A stretch of 64,000 nt of DNA from Patiria miniata (lineage: Eukaryota; Echinodermata; Asteroidea; Valvatida; Asterinidae). Shown in pieces: positions 9,313 through 20,500 of this stretch. The stretch covers positions 12,935,606-12,999,605 of the forward strand of contig NW_024037064.1 in NCBI RefSeq assembly GCF_015706575.1, given 5' to 3'. A program made the position numbers and the translations under genes. How positions within the stretch are numbered: position 1 is the stretch's first letter; each line of letters begins with the position of its first letter. Under the pieces are notes generated by a model, which made no database searches, was not told where the DNA came from, and saw nothing but the letters and a program-made list of their open reading frames with translations.

Positions 9313-11781
9313 ATGGAGGCACCTCAATTTAACTGTTCCATGTGCTGCTATGTCAGTATGTCTTATGGTCAGTTTATCAGGCATGTTGTTAGATGTCACC
9401 GCCATGATCCCAATTTCATTGTCTTTTGTAGTGTGAGTAATTGTTTTTATTCCACGAAAAGCTGGGGTGCATTTAAAGCTCACATGTGTCGAAAACATAA
9501 GCACATTGATCCTAATGTGTTGGACAACACTGCTGAAGACAGTAATTCCAGTGGTGACGAAAATGAGGATGGTGTACCAATTGTAAATGAGGCTTTACAG
9601 ATGACTGCAGACGAAGCTACAAGACACCAAAACACTATGTTTTCTCTGGCCTTAGAGAGTGGACACAATTTAACACATTCTTCTGTGAATGAGGTAATTA
9701 AATCAGTTTCTGTACTGATTGATCAGCATGTGGCATCGTTCAAGTCGAGGGCTAAAGATGAACTGAGAGATCGGGGTGTTCCTCTTGACTTCATGGATAC
9801 AATTCCAGTGGATAATTTCTTGGCTGACATTGATACCCGAAAAAAAAGGGATGCCATATATAAGCAAGATTACTTCTATATCCCTCCAACAATAGGACAG
9901 AAGTATGTTACCAGTAAGGGTAGTTTAGTGAGAAAAGATGTCGTTGGTTATGTCGTGCCCTTTGCTCAAAGTTTAACTAACCTACTGCGCATGGCAGACA
10001 TTCACAAGCACATTGATAATCCACACACCAGCCCTCCAGATTATATGTTTGACATTTGTGATGGGCTGTGCATGAGGTCCGATCCATTTTTTCACAGAAA
10101 TCCCAAGGCTCTTCAGGTCGTTTTCCACACAGACGACATAGAAATCGTAAATCCGATTGGATCTCACACCAAGAAACATAAATTGAGCATGTTTTATTAT
10201 ACCTTGGCAAACATACCACCAGAGTGTCGTTCACAACTTCATGCCATACAGCTCTTAGGTGTAGCAAGGAGTAAGGATGTCAAAAAATGCGGACTTAGCG
10301 TTTTCCTGAGTGACTTCATCAAAGATGCAACAAGTCTTTCTACAGGAGGTCTTGAGTTGACTGTCAATGGTGCACCTATCAACGTTAAAGGAAAGGTGGT
10401 CTTGGCTGCATGTGACACTCCAGCAGCACAGATGCTTGGGGGTTTTAAGGAGGGTGTTGGGTTTGCAAGTAGGGCTTGCAGGAATTGTGAAACTGAAAAA
10501 TTGGAGATGAAGCAGAAGTTCTTGGAAAAGGAATTTGTCCTTAGGGATGAAGCAGAACACAGGAGAAGATGTAATTTGCTTGACGGCAATCTGTCGAAAG
10601 CTGCAAGGCGATATTGGAGCAAGCAATGGGGCATCAATGGTAAAAGTTGTCTACAAGATCTCCCAGATTTCAGGCTGTGTTCAGGTATTGTGCATGACCC
10701 GATGCATATCTTTCTGGAAGGTATAATCCCCCATGAACTGAAGTACATGCTACATAACTTCATCCTAGTTTCAAGGTACTTCACACTGAAGTGGCTGAAC
10801 TCTAGAATTGCTTCTTTTCCCTATTCTTATCTAGAAGCAGGGGCTAAGCCTGAAGTTCTTGACATGAACCACATAAAAGGAGAGGGAAAACTTAAACAAA
10901 CGTCAGCGGCGACCATGACTCTCATTTGTGTTTTGCCATATATCATCTCGCCGAAGGTACCCAGGACAGAAGCCAAATGGGTCAATTTCCTAAGACTGGT
11001 ACAGATGACACTTCTCTCTACAAGTCCGTATTGTAGCCACAGTACTGCAGCATTACTTGCTCAGATCACATATGATCATCATGCAGCCTTTGCTACTCTC
11101 TATCCTAAGGGGAAAATTACCCTCAAGATGCACTACTGTGTGCACCTTCCAAGACAGATGCTTCAGTATGGACCTTTGAGACATCAATGGTGTATGCGTT
11201 TTGAAGCAAAACACGGCTTCTTCAAAACCAAGAAATGGAGGTGCTACAAAAACCTCCCACTGAGCATCAGTCTGAAACATCAGAAGTACATGTGTTTCAA
11301 GCAACTTGATTCCATGGGCCAAGGAAATGGCAGTTTTCTGTACAGAGGTGACATTGTCAATGAAGGAGAGTCCATCACTTTGAGAAATGAATATACTCTA
11401 CAACTTGTCGATGGAATAGCTGCCACTCTTGGTATTGAGCTGCATGAAGGCCTTCAGGTTTACAGGACTACAGGTGTTGCCATCCTAGGACATGAATACC
11501 GACAAGGCTGTTGTCTAGTCCTTTCCTATGAAGATGACTTGCCAAAATTTGCAGTGTTGGAAAGTGTCTTAGTCATCAATGATGAAAAGATCTTCATAGT
11601 TGAGACCATGGAAACTGAGACTTTTGATGCTCACATCATGGCATATGTGTTGAGGTCTACTGGTGAACAAGTTAGGGTCACATACTCACAGTTATTTTCT
11701 AAGTGGCCACTGAGTGTACATGCTTATGATGGGGAAAAGTGTGTAATTAATAAGTATTCACACATGTGTGAACTGCTTTAA
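9313..11781 (+). CDS. CACTA (TNP2-like) transposase with N-terminal zinc fingers, 822 aa
   Basis: One uninterrupted reading frame. Residues 8-29 (C8, C11, H24, H29) and 39-62 (C39, C44, H57, H62) form two C2H2-type fingers, followed by an acidic linker (about 75-90). The core has the TNP2/CACTA hallmarks: a D-T-P-A-A motif with G-G-F-K and a CRNC pair (about 365-392, D368 a likely catalytic residue); a D-P-M-H-I-F-L-E-G motif (about 460-472), matching the 'D-x-M-H' block; and a C-terminal KMHYCVHLP ... YGPLRHQW ... MRFEAKHGFFK block (about 600-640). The product should cut and join the CACTG termini in the nucleus. A splice acceptor (ACTTCAG, ending 9310) sits directly before the ATG, implying a non-coding upstream exon. 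The frame is intact, so the gene may be recent or still selected. The family name is from memory; a search could re-label it as another TNP2-related lineage. Confidence 0.75.
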   Translation: MEAPQFNCSMCCYVSMSYGQFIRHVVRCHRHDPNFIVFCSVSNCFYSTKSWGAFKAHMCRKHKHIDPNVLDNTAEDSNSSGDENEDGVPIVNEALQMTADEATRHQNTMFSLALESGHNLTHSSVNEVIKSVSVLIDQHVASFKSRAKDELRDRGVPLDFMDTIPVDNFLADIDTRKKRDAIYKQDYFYIPPTIGQKYVTSKGSLVRKDVVGYVVPFAQSLTNLLRMADIHKHIDNPHTSPPDYMFDICDGLCMRSDPFFHRNPKALQVVFHTDDIEIVNPIGSHTKKHKLSMFYYTLANIPPECRSQLHAIQLLGVARSKDVKKCGLSVFLSDFIKDATSLSTGGLELTVNGAPINVKGKVVLAACDTPAAQMLGGFKEGVGFASRACRNCETEKLEMKQKFLEKEFVLRDEAEHRRRCNLLDGNLSKAARRYWSKQWGINGKSCLQDLPDFRLCSGIVHDPMHIFLEGIIPHELKYMLHNFILVSRYFTLKWLNSRIASFPYSYLEAGAKPEVLDMNHIKGEGKLKQTSAATMTLICVLPYIISPKVPRTEAKWVNFLRLVQMTLLSTSPYCSHSTAALLAQITYDHHAAFATLYPKGKITLKMHYCVHLPRQMLQYGPLRHQWCMRFEAKHGFFKTKKWRCYKNLPLSISLKHQKYMCFKQLDSMGQGNGSFLYRGDIVNEGESITLRNEYTLQLVDGIAATLGIELHEGLQVYRTTGVAILGHEYRQGCCLVLSYEDDLPKFAVLESVLVINDEKIFIVETMETETFDAHIMAYVLRSTGEQVRVTYSQLFSKWPLSVHAYDGEKCVINKYSHMCELL

Positions 11782-13850
11782 GATGCATGCATAATTGTCA
11801 TGGCCAGTAATTATAGGGGCAATTCCACCATCACTCATGATATGCCCTGAGTCTACTCGCTGCCTTAAAAGTGTTTGATCAAGCTGAATAGACCAGGTCA
11901 CTTAAATCATATCAAATTCATGCATGTACATGTACCGTACTCAAAAATTGAAAGAAAAATTCAACTCAGTACGTCATTCACTTTTGAAAAGATGTGTTTC
12001 GGTTGGTTGTCACTCACGTTACAAAAAAACCCAACATTTTCTTGCATTTTTTTTCTTCAATTCTCCTCAAACCGCAACACCTGCAGAAGTATTTTTGTTT
12101 ACCTTTCATTCAACCCACACATTGAAGCTAGATATAAAAACACATTTTGAATCAAATCAGTGTGTATTTTAGATGCCAGTGACATTTAATTACAAGGAGG
12201 AACCGTCGCTTACATTACATCATTCACATTACTTCCTCTTCATGATGTTTCTAGCACAGCATAAAATCTTTATTTCCTGAACTGCAACATAATGAAACAT
12301 CTATTGTACCTTTCTCTCTATCTGCCTTAAAAGCTTTAAACTCACATGACAAAACACTCACATTTTTCATGCAAAACAATGTGCCAAAATGTATACCGAC
12401 ATTCCACGATTTTGGCCACAAAAACACAAGTTTTTGAACTAAAGTTGCACACAAGTAAAAATAGCATATAGTGCAGTAATTGTAAGTTATATGTGTAGTA
12501 CTGTAGGCATGCAGTCATGGTGACATTTGAAGCACTTTATTCCAAGCAAAAGTGGACAAGGCTGACAAACTGTATACAATCAATTTCAAACCAAGTATCG
12601 TGTGTTGTGAAAGTCAGATATTTTATTTGAGTGGCACCACTCAAATAAAATATCTGACTTTCACAACACACGATACTTGGTTTGAAACCAAGTATCGTGT
12701 GTTGTGAAAGTCAGATATTTTATTTGAGTGGCACCACTCAAATAAAATATCTGACTTTCACAACACACGATACTTGGTTTGAAATTGATTGTACATGTAT
12801 ACAGTTTGTCAGCCTTGTCCACTTTTGCTTGGAATAAAGTGCTTCAAATGTCACCATGACTGCGAAGATACGGTACTTAATACTTACAATTACTGTACTA
12901 TGCTATTGTGATACAGTGGTAGTAAGTGCTGTTTCTTCTGTGACAGTGGCTTTCTGAACTGGAATTTTCCTTATAAAATTGGGTTGTGGCAGCTAGGGAT
13001 GCGGTAAATTTACCTCAGTATTCAGGGTCAAATCAGAGATGATCAAAAAGCTGTAGTGTTGTTTGTTTTACAACACTATCAAAATAATAATGAGTGATAC
13101 ATGTATTTTGGCACGTGTCCCTTCAGCATACTTACCATTTTGCACAGCTGTCAAATGCATACAAGTCGACATCTTGATCTAGCCTAGTGTGTTGAGTATC
13201 AATTACAAAAAATGTGGGGATAATTTCAATCAAATGAGTTTATGTTTGGGGTAAGGGGCACTAAAACATGGAAAGAAACATTCAGCCCATTCATTCACTT
13301 TTGAAAACATGTGTTTTGTTGGTAGTCACTCACGTTACAAAAAGTAATTTGTGCACAATTTGCCTCAACCTGTAGTCTGCAAAACACAAGTTACATATGT
13401 TTAACCTTTCATTCAACCCAGATAGCTAGATATATAAAAAAAAAACCTCAGTAGTTGGGTTCAAATCAGAGAGGGAGGTACATGTACATGTACTGTTACT
13501 CACACTATGCACTCCCGTTACTTCCTCTTCATACATTTTTTAACATGTCATAAAGTCTGAGTTTGTTAAATTGCAGCGTATAATGAAACTCTTTTCTTAT
13601 AATAGTGATTTTAGCCCCCCGAAAAACAAATCTTTGACCACAGTTTCACACTTACTTACATTTCATCTCATTGCACACAACTCAAATGAAAGATTTTCAT
13701 TTGACATGTGATGCTTGTACTTGTAGTTTGGAAGATGTCATACAGTTTCCACTTTTCAGCCTTGTCCACTTTTGTGTGGAATAGCTTCATGTATTTGGAA
13801 TAATATTTTAAAAAGTAAAAAGAAAATATCTGAGAGCGAATTAATTCTTT
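11782..13850. repeat. Diverged direct duplication downstream of the transposase
   Basis: About 11935-12470 and 13260-13800 are diverged direct copies. Both read through ATTCACTTTTGAAAA, GTCACTCACGTTACAAAAA, CCTTTCATTCAACCCA, TTACTTCCTCTTCAT and an AATGAAAC stretch in the same order. Similarity looks like 65-75 percent. The palindrome at 12511-12862 lies between them. The copies could be duplicated 3' untranslated sequence of the transposase. No coding frame spans them. Confidence 0.65.
12511..12862. repeat. Nested perfect palindrome (two 96-bp palindromes inside a 350-bp palindrome)
   Basis: Unit 1 (12588-12683) and unit 2 (12685-12780) are identical. Each is itself a perfect palindrome with 46-bp arms around GCAC. 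They are in tandem, separated by one G. The whole block is again palindromic: the arm 12511-12683 mirrors 12685-12862 exactly, apart from a 6-base ACATGT insertion at about 12794. Beyond these limits the mirror continues with divergence to about 12468 and 12908. Such long perfect arms imply a very recent event or ongoing gene conversion. They would also be hard to clone and assemble. Confidence 0.85.
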
Positions 13851-13859
13851 GAGTCATAT

Positions 13860-16055
13860 GTCCACGTCGGGGTGGAATCACCCATGTGTTTCCTTATGAC
13901 TTTTGTCAGAAGATAGTGTTTCTGTATCTTTGCTTAGTCAGGTTAGTACCGCTACATGTACCTCAAATAATTACAAAGTCTTTCATAACAGATGTTTGCC
14001 ATGATATTTCATTATCTCTGTAGAAATCAGTCACTTTTCTATGACCTCTTTGTCAAGTCCTTTTCTTTCTTAATTGTGTTGTTGCTTAATTGTGTTGTTG
14101 AAAAAACCTACATCTATTGCAACTTTTGCAATTAGATTACATGGAGCTTTGGCAATGCTTGTAATTTTTGCTTTCCTGGTTGTTCTGAGAGTGATGACGC
14201 CTGTTGCTGATTTGCAGTGGTTAAAGTGCCCGTAAAATTCACCTTTAATTGTTTCTTCCTGTTGGTATTTTTTTTTTTTTTTAGATCTTTTGTTCTGCTT
14301 GTAAATCCTATTTTTCCCCGCAGTTAAATGCATTGCCAAATTAGATTGCAGTACCTGCTTTTGCTTTCGTTCAGCTTCTTTCTGTATGTGATAATGTCCA
14401 GTTTACCTTTTTCTGCTTAAACCATGATAAGGCCCCCCAAAAAGTCTCCCGTTTCTGGTATGGAGCTTGCCCCAAAAGTGGTGCGGCGACACAGCTTTTT
14501 TTTTTTTACTTTTTTTTTCTTTAAATGTCGGCTGCCTGCAAATGGTTCCAGACTAAATTTAGTGCAAAATATATGGGAGTCCAGAGAGGCCGCATAAAGC
14601 TTGAACTCGATCGTAACCCCATCTAAAAACACGTTTAAATTGTGCAGCAGCAGGATTCCAGTCAAACCAGTGAGTTTGGCAGTTTTGAGACATCATCAAA
14701 CAAAGCCGACGTGCAAACCGGAGACTTTTTTATTTGGCCTAAACATGTATTCTAAAATATCCAAATGAAAATTTGTTTTTAAAGCAAAAATGTAATGCGA
14801 TCAGGCTGAAGGAGTTGTTTGTTGGCCCTTATCAAATTGTTGAGGTTTTTTCCCTTCATTTTTGAAGAGAGCTATTTTTCAGATTGTATTTGGTGAAAAC
14901 CCCACGTGAACACAACCTTCAGTTCAGAAGTTCTGGGACTTAGAACACAGGCAGATCAGAAACTGAGAAGAAAACAGAGAAATCTAACAGAGAAATCAAC
15001 GATTCAAAATTGAAGTGTTTATTAAGCAACAAAAAAAACATGCTTTATTTCAGGTTATTGGATATTAACTCTTTGGCAAAAATGTCACATTTTAACTACC
15101 TATCCTGAGTTTTTCTCGGAAACAAAATAGTTGACATGAAAGAGGACATATCGTCGCAGAGCTGACATAGCGACGAATAAGCGAAAACCCTGTATCAAGT
15201 AATTCACGTTTGAAGTTGGACTGTATACAGCGAACGCGCGATCCAACAAACTGACGAATAACTTTCGTTGGTACTTTGAAAGCACACCTTACATTAGCAG
15301 GTTAACCAGCGAAATTCCGTATTTGTCACTCAAATTATGGATTTGTTATTTTGACTGATTCGCCACAGGCAGGGCTCCGAATCTCAAAATCCAGACAAGA
15401 ATTAGGAATTTGGGCATAAATACTTAAAAGAGCAACCTTTAAAAACTACAAAATCTCAAATCGGCAAAATGTTCGATACGCCGGTTTGGCAGCTCTGCGA
15501 CGACATAGCCTTCCAACTTCACTAAAATGTCAATTTTGAAATTTCCACCCCTACTGACCTATTTGGGCTGTATTTTAAAATCACAATTGCCAACAACCGA
15601 CACATTTAGCTTGATCGCATCACATAATATGGTCTTGAATTAAAATGTCACCTTTTGACAAATTTCATTGGTACTATGATATTTCACGGCCTAACTTTAA
15701 AAGAAAAGTGTTTGCTATTATAATTAGGCTTGGTAGGAGGGTACGTGGTTTGCTCATCTCTTAAAAGAAAAAAAAAATAGGAAACAAATGCACTGAGGAT
15801 GGGTGGTGCAGATCTTCAAGCTCTTTCAGGGTTAACAAGTGTTTTAAAAAAATGTAAAATACAAATATATTGTCCACTTGAAACTGCAATGATTTCTGTT
15901 TTTCAATAATTTGCACATATCCATAATTGCAGAACTTTGCCAGTTATTCACAGATATGCCTGTCTTTAAGGTCCATGAGTAGTGATACATGTAGGTCACT
16001 ACGAAAGAGTATTGCAGCCAACAGTCTCCAGGAGTTAATTGAAAAAGGTATGTGA
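13860..16055. other. Long intron interior, no recognised feature
   Basis: This is sequence between the transposase region and the next repeat, inside the inferred intron 8517-17563. The short ORFs on both strands lack domains and splice context. T-rich runs occur near 14265 and 14500. Confidence 0.4.
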
Positions 16056-16059
16056 ATAT

Positions 16060-16360
16060 TATTACTTATCTTACGAGTCCGAGTGGAACACTGAATAATG
16101 TAGTGCGTCTGTGTTCGGCCGAGTGGTATGTGGGACACGGATGCACTACATTTCTGTGTTCCACAAGCAAACTTGAGGCGCAGTAAAGTGTGAACTAGCA
16201 TGTTTTATACGAACCTTTAAGCAGTTTAGCGCATGCAGTTGGAATGTCACTCGCATCTTGGAATAGCGCAATACGCAGGGTGCGATTTATATGGACCGTA
16301 CATGCAGCACTGTATAATATCGCACTGAGGGTTGCCATGCATGGATCGACCAATCAGAAT
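16060..16360. repeat. Dispersed repeat R2, copy 1
   Basis: The segment containing GTGGAACACTGAATAATGTA, GTGTTCGGCCGAGTGGTATG and CACTACATTTCTGTGTTCCA is repeated at about 21460-21730. The first 80 bases form an imperfect hairpin: GTGGAACAC (about 16083) mirrors GTGTTCCAC (about 16155), with GTAGTGC and GCACTAC inside. It is probably a non-autonomous element. A weaker third relative begins near 21750. Confidence 0.7.
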
Positions 16361-16594
16361 CGAGGATTCAAGTGTGCTTGATGATAAATACTGTTGCATA
16401 TAAGTTTGATTATTAGTCAGTAGCACCCACATGTGTTACTTGACAGTTTACTCCTTCACTTCATTAGAGTAAATTAAATGTAAGGTAAACAAATATATAT
16501 AAATCGTTAATACCTGCCGTTAAAGTATATTTTGGGGATTCTACTTACATGTCCTTGCTTAAACAAACTTTTTGTAATGCATATCAGAGATTGG

Positions 16595-17270
16595 ATGATT
16601 ATGATGACATAATAAAGATCCAAAATGGCTACCATTATACCCTAAAGTTGCGCGCATACCTTTCCTCAGATATCATCAAGTACATGTAGTCTAGCCATGA
16701 AGCGTCAGTATTGATGAGCTTCAAATTCACATTGTTACTTACTGGCACAGTTACCCTAACAAAAAAGGAAAATAATGTGAAAAATGGAGGAAAGACAATG
16801 ATATTTAGCCAAAAAAATAAATAAAGGTGCTTGTTAATTGGGCTAAAACTCGGGCAAAGGGTTGCCTCATGTGGGAGACTTGAACACGTTCAAGGAAAGC
16901 CCCCAAATAAAAGATTATTGCTGTTTACAATAGTTTTGTCGACGTCAAAATGTAATACCAATAATTGTGAGAATTTCCTTGAACTTGTTCAAGTCTCCCA
17001 TGATTTCCGGACACGTCGTGTTTTCGCGTTTTTGTTTGCTGGACTAGCTCAATATCACAATGTTATCATTGTTCATGTGATTTTCCATAAGGTTTTAATA
17101 GAGTAACTGTGCCAGTAAGCAACTTGTTGAATTTGAAGCTCATCAATTAATACTGAGGTTTGGCAAGACTACTTAATTACATCTGGAGACAAGGTAAATG
17201 CACACAACTTTAGAGTATAATAGTAGCCATTTTGGACTATAAGAGATTCATATTTTTGTCTATAAATGAA
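16595..17270. mobile_element. Nearly full-length foldback element
   Basis: Almost the whole ~675 bp is an imperfect palindrome. The outer arms share TCCAAAATGGCTAC (16619 and, reversed, about 17233). The middle arms share GATGAGCTTCAAATTCA and CTTACTGGCACAGTTAC. The inner arms share GGGAGACTTGAAC (about 16874 and, reversed, about 16988). The apparent ORF at 16831-17106 runs over the centre and has no domain, so I do not call it a gene. Confidence 0.75.
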
Positions 17271-17563
17271 GTAAACAGTCGTCACACTGGGCATTTACCT
17301 AAGCCAAGGTTCCGCCCCCCCCCCCCATGACAGGGGAAATTGAGAATGATTGCCCTCACGTTAAAAATACTTAAACTTCCCCACCCTTTTCCGAAAATGT
17401 CCCCCACTGTTAATTTTGCAACATTTTATTTTAAATTTCCCCCACCTTGACTAAAAAGCCTGGTGAGATGGCTGTGTCAAGTTACTTTAGTTGTATTTTA
17501 TAGTGCATACATGCATGTATACATGTCTTAATGCTGTAAAATTAATCTCTTCTATTTCCGTAG

Positions 17564-20500
17564 GCAAAACTAAATTTGGTTTTGAAGAGGATCTCCAAGT
17601 AAGCGTGGTTACTGAAGCAGATGGAACTGATGTTGACGAAGATGAAGTGTTGCTGGAGCTGGGCGCAGGGACAGTTTTGATTCTTCTGAAGAAAGGCGAA
17701 CTATGGCAACCTTCAACACAGGATACTCCAGTTGCAGATACTATTCCATCATCAGGAACTGCAGCTACTGGATCTGGAGACACTACCCCTGCTTGCATGG
17801 CCTCATCACCAGCACGAGCTGTGACGATTGCTGAAGGCTCATCAAATGCTGGTGAGGCTAGTCCCACATCATGTCGACTTACATCATCGAGCCCACTTCC
17901 CACATTCAGTCCTCGTATAGAACACCACCTCAAATCGGCAACAGAGTCAAGGATTTGGAGGGAACTAATTTCGGAATCAGCGAACTTCTACGTTTGCAAA
18001 TATCCGGAACTAGGCAGCCCAGGAGAGTACCAGATGATTGGAAGAAAGATGTTCTCAGCCTTTCCAAGCATTGCACGTGAAGGAGACAAGGAGTGGGTAA
18101 GGAGTAATAATTGGTGATTGTTGTGAAGATGGATGTCTCTATACAAACTTCAAAATGTGTATGTTACCATGCATGGACTTATGGTTGCCATATTCATCCC
18201 ATGTGTAAAAAAAGTGCATACACCTGTCAAAACATTTACGCTAAGGAAATCTGTATGCCAGAAAGAAACTGCATATACATGTACATGTAGGGGATTACCT
18301 ATTTCGTGTGCGTATTTGCAGTTGCTATGGCTCTGATAACCCTGAAATTTCATGAGGTCCACACATCACGCATCTTAATTAAGCTGCAACATTCTTTCCC
18401 TATGCGAAGGGGGAGGGGTAACTTTGTGCATTGTGAAATTATTATCTCAAAAATCTCTCACCTCTGTAGGACAATAAGTTATTTTTTTAACATCTTGGAA
18501 TTTGGTATTTCAGCACCTTTGGATTTGTGTTTCGATCTGCATCATTTGTGTTTCGATCCGCATCAAAATTCCCTGGTTATAAATACATGTTCTACTTGTG
18601 CTGAAATATATAAGGTGTGGAATAATCTTGCAATCATCTACATTGTTTTTTCCTTGGAGTGCACTTGAAATTTCCCATCCTTTGAGTATGGGCCCCGTGC
18701 GCAAACAAAAGAGGGCATAGAGTACGGTGGACAGGACACACAGCGCTTGCGCACTATACTGTATTGGTTCGCTCGCAAATTACGCACGACTTCCAGAATG
18801 TGCCAAAGCTATTAGCCCAGCATCTTTAACGTCAGGCGGCGTCAGTGCGCGAAAACATACAAATTTATCTTGCGATGGGCTTCCAGACTAATCCATGCCC
18901 CCAATAACTTTGAATAATTCAAAATAGGCAGTAGATGGACTTGGAACCAGTCTAGGTCTGCCCCAACTCTCTTTTTCTTGCCGTTGAATGAGTACTTGTG
19001 CAGGGAGCCCATAAGGCAAGCCATTACTATTTTGGCAAACAATTTGTTTGAATTCTGTTTACAAAAATATGTCTCCATTATTCTATTTACCTTGTATTTT
19101 TTATGTATGTCTTTAATTTGTATTTTCTTTTTAAGTCGTTCTTCACCAAGTGTCTGAGTCAGCGAATCAGACACATAAGATGGGCTGAAAAGAAGAAGAC
19201 ACAACCCCCCAAAAGGCAGAGTGATAATCCACGCTTGAGTTCTGCCAAAGCGCCCCGTGTGGGACATGTCCATCTGCTGCAGAAAGACGTTTCATCATTG
19301 ACTGCTGATGACTATGACAATCATCTTGCTGAAGTAAGACGAGAATGGAGTAAAGGCAACACCAAGAACAAGAACCACTTGATGCTCCTCCTTAGTGAAA
19401 CCTTCGCCTGCAACCAGCAATGGATCAAAAGTTTACCAGATTCCAAAATGGAGCCAATCCTGCAGAAAATACCATGCTACCAAGATGGCAGTCTGGTAAG
19501 TGTGTTTAATTTAAGCTGTATTTTAAGTATCCAAAAAAAGCTGATCCAGTGCATAAAGCCCAGCGCGCACCTCTCAGAAGTTTACTTGTTGACTGGATCA
19601 CAAAATCGCCAGTATGTTTATTTTTCACCTTTGCGGTTAGACCGCATCTGTAAATATTACATCTGGTGAAATTGGAGTGCTGCCCGCACACCTTTCCGAT
19701 TACATCGAATCAGGTGAAATCAGATGAGAAAAAAAAATGATTTTTCCGTTCAACGGGTGTACACATCAATCCAAATTTCAGCGCAATTAATGGTACATGA
19801 TGATCAGGTGAGCTATTAACACTGTCAGTTTGGTTAAATCTGAAAAGGGGGTATACCCCAGCAGTTATGGATAACTGAAGACCATTGATTTAAAAACAAA
19901 AGCTCCAAACCTTTTTTTGCCAAGTTGTCTGAATCCGTGATGGCATGAACTGTCCAAACAATGTACTCTCACTGTACTATCTGGACCATAGACATTATTA
20001 TTTGGACAAGTCAATACCTTTTAATCAGCACAACTTGGCAAAAATATGGGTTCACTAGCTGGCCCTCTATTTTGAAATCAGTCATCCGGATCCAAGACAG
20101 CAGAGTATAAAAAGTAAGGTGTCATTATAAAGCGGACTAAATCTTTTTCATAGGCTTATTGACCTATCGTGGTAGAATCACGTTAGAATCGCGTCAACGC
20201 AGCTTGTGAAGTATTGTCCAATTATAAGGATATACAAATTGATGCGGAACACGCAACAACTGAGACAAACAAAACTTAGGGTACGAAATTTTCCATAGGG
20301 TTGTCTAAAGGGGCGCGCAAACGGCGATAGGTCAATTCAAAGAAGTGAGATAAAAGAGCTCCCAATCACAGTGATCTGAATGACAAAGTACATTTTCAAC
20401 CACCAATAAATAAACCACTCTTATAGACGGCCTTCTTCATAGAAAAATCACAACTGTGTACATGTATTTAACGCTGTCATATATGTGCGCACAGTGTGCA

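Noticed and set aside
10239-10784. 181-codon minus-strand frame inside the transposase
   Set aside because: Antisense shadow of the 822-codon plus-strand transposase frame.
16100-16125. tRNA-like A-box word GGCCGAGTGGTA in repeat R2
   Set aside because: No B box or cloverleaf follows, and the bases belong to a hairpin element.
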